A model generated the notes under the pieces. It made no database searches and had not been told where the DNA came from. It worked only from the letters and a program-made list of their open reading frames with translations. Shown in pieces: positions 59,906-64,000 of a DNA stretch of 64,000 nucleotides. Source of the DNA: Desmodus rotundus (Eukaryota; Chordata; Mammalia; Chiroptera; Phyllostomidae); assembly GCF_022682495.2 (NCBI RefSeq), contig NC_071391.1, forward strand, positions 10,205,680 to 10,269,679, in the 5' to 3' direction. The position numbers and the translations under genes are program-made. Positions within the stretch are counted from its first letter, which is position 1, and the number at the start of each line of letters is the position of its first letter.

Positions 59906-62900
59906 GTCCAGTGATCCTCAGGCAGCACGGTCAGACTTGACAGGCTGGAGGAGGCACAGCTGGGATCTGAACTGGGCCACCTGAATCCCAAGCCTCTGCC
60001 CACCCCCTGCTGCTTCCCAGCAGAGGAGCTAGGGAAGGAGTGTCCTCGTGGCCTCAGGGGGCAGGGAACTTGTGAAGCAGGTGCCTGTGGAAACACCTGA
60101 GCAGGTGTGACTGCGATCATGCCAGAACCACCAGAGGGGACAGCAGAGCCAGAGCAGGGGGAGGGTGGGAGAGGGAGGAGCCTGGTGGGGTGGGCTGCCT
60201 GCCAGGGTTGGGAGGGCCACCTGAGTTTAGACATTTGAAGGAAGGGGTGATTCTGGTGTGCTGGCTACTCTCCACAGCGGGCCGGCGCCTCTGGTCTCAG
60301 GGGTTTGGTCAATGCGAGGACCGGATGGGGACCAGGGCAGCACAGGAGTGGCGGGGTGCTTCCTCTGCCCACTGCTCCCTGCCTCCCCTTAGTGCCTGTG
60401 GCGGTGTCACCCTGGCTACCAGGCTCCCATTCCTCCCGCTGGTGGGGGGAGGGGTGGTGAGAGCGTCCCACGTGGTTAGGCCCTGGTGACTCAGCTTCCC
60501 CGTGTGTGCATTTCTCCACTCACCCCAGCTGGGAGTGCTTCCCACCAGGGACGCCTGTCCGTCACCCGTCAGGACACCCCCAACACGGGGCCTCATGGAA
60601 CAATTCTCAGGCCTGACGTGCGCGGAGACACGTTCGAGTGCGGGGGAGTGAGGGTGTGGGGGTGCGTGCGTGCTGCCAGAGCCGCAATAGATAAAACATG
60701 AGTAAGTGCAAACGTCGATTAGCATAATAAATCGTTCGTCAGGGTTGCCTCCACGGGGCAGCCTTGAAGCTACTGGTAGTCTAGTCTATAAATAACAGTC
60801 CCTGCCTCAGCAGCCTCCCTTTCCGAAGCCCTCCCCCAGAAAACTTCTTGCAGTGACCAGACTTTTAGAGCCTGCAGGGGTCTTAGAGATTATCACCCTG
60901 AAGCAGCCAATTTTACCCAGGAGGAAACTGAGGCCCGTGGGTGGGGGAACGGGACTTGCTCAAAATCACACTGAGTGCTTGTGTCAAGGCCTGGAACGTG
61001 GCCCACGGGCCCCTGACCCACAGCCCAGGCCCTCTCTGCTTTATGTTTGCTTCACCTGAGTTATTCTTGGTTTTCCCCAGCACAAAATATATATTTTTGG
61101 TATAAACATGTTATTTGGGTTCAGGTTTATCATTCACACTAGGTTAAAACGTCCTTGGTCATAGGAACTGGTCTGTTCACCTCTGTATTGGAAGAGATCC
61201 TCACAGCCCTCCTCACATTAGCCACAAGAGTTTTCCCGCTACTGCCTGATTACCTCCAGTGACAGGGAACTCACTACCTCTAGGAGCGGCCCAACTTCAG
61301 CTTCGGGTAGCTCCCACCGTTAGAAATGCTTCCCCACGCTGAGCTGACATTTGCAGCAGGTGGCAGCCCTAAACATTTGCTGAATGGAGAAGGGTTTTTA
61401 TCACGATGTACAAATCCCTTGGAAGCTCTCAGACATCTGTTTAGAAACGATCCCATAGTGGTGGAAACTCCTTCCTAAAGCAGGGACACGCAACTGTTAC
61501 AGCAGCAGGGAAAACAGCAACGCGCTTGAGGGGTTCGGGTTGGACTTGCAAGGGAAAACTTGGGCCTGGAATTGGGGTTTCCAAGTGAAGGAGGTGGTGT
61601 TCTCAGCAAAGCTTTCTGCCTGGTGGGAAATCATCCTGCTAGCCGAAATATACTTTTACAGTTGATTTTATACTGATAGGAAAATATCGTCTGGCAGTCT
61701 CATAGCATGGGGGGTGGGCAGCATCCCTGAACAAGCTGGGACTCCTCCTGTTAGAGAAGGGCCCCAAGCCATATTTATTTACTTATATTCTAGGAATCCA
61801 GTCAACCTCAAAGACAGACATTTCAAAAATGGTTTGTTCTCGATCCTTTTTTAAAAAGACATATCACTACTAGTGTATCTTCAATGAGGCAGAGAAAGAC
61901 AGGTGGAAGCAGAGTTAGGAGATGCACCTGAGAGCCAGGTTACTAGCTGTCTACTCCAGGGGGTAAGGTTTTTGGCCTCAGTTTCCTAATCTGTACAATG
62001 GGGGTGGGGGAATCACACTGTCCTGTCTGGATTCTGTGGTTGTGAGCACAGAGTCTGGAGCAGACCGCCAGGGTTTGGGTTTCAGCTCTAGCGGTATTTG
62101 CTGGGTGGCCTTGGGCACAAACAGGAAGCGTCTGAGCTTCCACTTTCAGCTACACCATTCTCTCTTCACTCGATGAGACAGATAACCCACAAAGAGCACT
62201 TGCGAAATCCTGGCTTGCTGGTAAGTGCTCAGTGAGTGTTAGTGGATAGTTCCTACCCGGGACGCTGGTGGTTGTGAGGATGCGGTAGCCATACAAATTA
62301 TAAGGGGCTGTACAAATCCAGGATCGTTCTCATTGCCTCTCCCACCATGCAGAATTCAAGCAAATAGGCCCCATGAAAGCGGGCCTTCGAGTGCTTCTGC
62401 GGTGAGGATGGAGACGGCTGCTTTTAACACTCTCCTATGGCTCCTGGACGGAGAGAAACCCAGATTGCGGAAGGGGTGATTAAAGCCAAGGGCGCACTTC
62501 GAATCCTTCTCTGTCAATTGGCCTAAGATCTCGCTGATCTGCACGTTTCCGCGTGGAAGCAGCTCAGCTGCCAAATCTCAGAGCTTTGCGAAAGCTGCTG
62601 TGGGTACATTTCCAACGCGGAGCACTCACCACAAACACCTACAGCACGAGGAACATTTAGCAGCTGAACAGTGTTTTCTGTCCCAGACACTGGGGGAGGA
62701 AATCCAAAACCGCATTGCCTTTTAGGAGCAGAGCTGTCTTAGGCGCTCTCAGAGTAACAAGAATCAGACTTTGCTAAGTACACCATTTTGCTTCTCTCTC
62801 ATCATTCCAGTAGTTACTCCTGGGTTTCTCTCTTAGAGCTGCATATACATTTTTTTTCCTTTTTTTTTTTTTTTCTTATTTTGCAAGAAATGTGATGGCG

Positions 62901-63784
62901 GAAGGTTTGCTAGAAGCAGTGGGATCAGGTCCCTAGGTGTGAGTCCTGATGTTCCTCTTAATCAGGCTGTGCAATTTTGGGCAAGTCTCAAAATCTTTCT
63001 CAGTCTACTGGGGGGTGGGTGGGGGGTCGGCAGTGAGCTGTCAATCCTGTCAAAACACGTGTGAAAGGGCTCTAGGGGCTCTTAATCTGAAATCCTGGTC
63101 TAGGCTTTAAAAGGTCTTCAAAGTCTGGAAATTTTTTGACACATAGATATAAATGAAAAGAAGGAAACTGACCACACTGTCTGGGATGTTAATTTCCTGC
63201 AAGGGAGCAGACAGAAGTGAAGGGAGTTTCTGCACTCTTACTCTGTATCTGTCCATTTTCTTGGAGTTATTACTCTGAGGAGGTATTTATATACTGTTTG
63301 TAGAAATAAAGTATCTTTTAAAAAAGAAATTGCCTGCAGCATTGCTCCTGGCTATGAATATGTGCATTTTTCTTGGGCAATCAATGGTGCATGCTTTAGT
63401 CGGGGGTGGGGGGTCACGGGAGTGTGTAGCAGAGTTAGAGACTTTCAGAAGTCAACGAAAGTCTGTGATTTCACGAATGACAGTTGTTAGGGCTGGTACT
63501 GGACATCAATGCTTCCCACTTCCTTCCTCACCCTGCCCTGGGCGGTCTCAGCCTGAGCCTGGCTTCTGGCTGCTGATGGGACCCACCTGTCCTATCCCAG
63601 TCTCTGGGTTCCAGTAACTGCCACATGCCCTTGCCCCTTCAGACCTGGGCAGCCGCCAGTGTCCAGTTACTGCACAATCCTTTATCAAACTCTCCTCAAA
63701 TTACCCAATTTGCATGTGCCATCTGTTTCCGGTTGGGACCCTGAATAAGACAGTATTTTAAATCTGTCTTTGCGCCCTCTCTGC

Positions 63785-64000
63785 CTATACACTCACACAC
63801 ACCACGTCTATTCACTGACCCTCTCACGCACACGCACACACACTCGCCGGCTCCCACAGCGGACATTCACAGTCACTCACAGACACATACCCACACTACA
63901 CACTCACCCTCAAACTCACACCCACAGACACACACCCTCACTCGCAAACTCACACTCACCCACAGACACACACCCTCACTTGCAAACTCACACTCACCAC
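63785..64000. repeat. CA-rich tract with a 38-bp tandem unit
   Basis: 'cacacac' and 'cactcac' steps run to the window edge. Two copies of a 38-bp unit (63920-63957 and 63958-63995) differ at one base, and the array probably continues beyond 64000. Confidence 0.8.

Larger units (their letters stand above)
55472..64000 (-). other. Large P2RX3 intron
   Basis: No further P2RX3 exon was recognised up to the window end, so this is the intron before the exon at 55378-55471. Repeats seen include MER5A (55600-55760), MIR-type pieces near 57855-57970, 59715-59905 and 61960-62240, L2 near 58560-58690, and a (GA)n run near 57500-57521. The remainder looks unique. Confidence 0.55.

Noticed and set aside
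63785..64000. CA-rich repeats as a CRISPR-like array
   Set aside because: The units are directly adjacent with no spacers, and the sequence is plain vertebrate satellite-type repeat.

Overview
The window is vertebrate nuclear DNA from a bat, most likely Yangochiroptera. Genes are split by GT/AG introns. Two tRNA-derived SINEs at 33184-33392 and 50807-51015, each with a 12-bp target-site duplication, have the layout of the bat VES SINE family. L1, HAL1, L2, MIR and MER5-type repeats complete a mammalian repeat profile. The gene order SLC43A3 - PRG2/PRG3 - P2RX3 is the arrangement known at human 11q12.

Layout. (1) 1-13085: the C-terminal three quarters of the nucleoside/nucleobase transporter SLC43A3 on +, nine exons seen, with a solo LTR and two small terminal-inverted-repeat elements in its introns. 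(2) 13085-15046: intergenic. (3) 15047-51513: a head-to-tail tandem duplication of about 18 kb. Unit 1 is 15047-33890 and unit 2 is 33896-51513. Each unit carries one complete five-coding-exon eosinophil granule major basic protein gene of 225 codons on +, behind the same TATA and C/EBP-GATA promoter. (4) 51514-53835: intergenic or 3' UTR. (5) 53836-55471 on -: the last four coding exons of the ATP-gated channel gene P2RX3. The rest of the window, to 64000, is its intron.

The notable part is the duplication. Most of the two units look about 97-99% identical, and one 1010-bp block shows no difference at all. In contrast, the end of coding exon 2, all of intron 2 and exon 3 differ by roughly 20-25%, and short clusters of mostly amino-acid-changing differences sit in exons 4 and 5. 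The mature lectin-like domain encoded by unit 1 has 24 Arg+Lys against 1 acidic residue; that of unit 2 has 8 against 1. The acidic propiece shifts in the same direction. Shared and private retroelements give conflicting ages: a HAL1 at the same site in both units is about 15-20% diverged, a VES SINE at the same site is almost unchanged, and an L1 is present only in unit 1. The best reading is an old PRG2/PRG3-type pair whose flanks have been homogenised by conversion or re-duplication, while the lectin-coding core was kept apart. All identity figures are by-eye counts.
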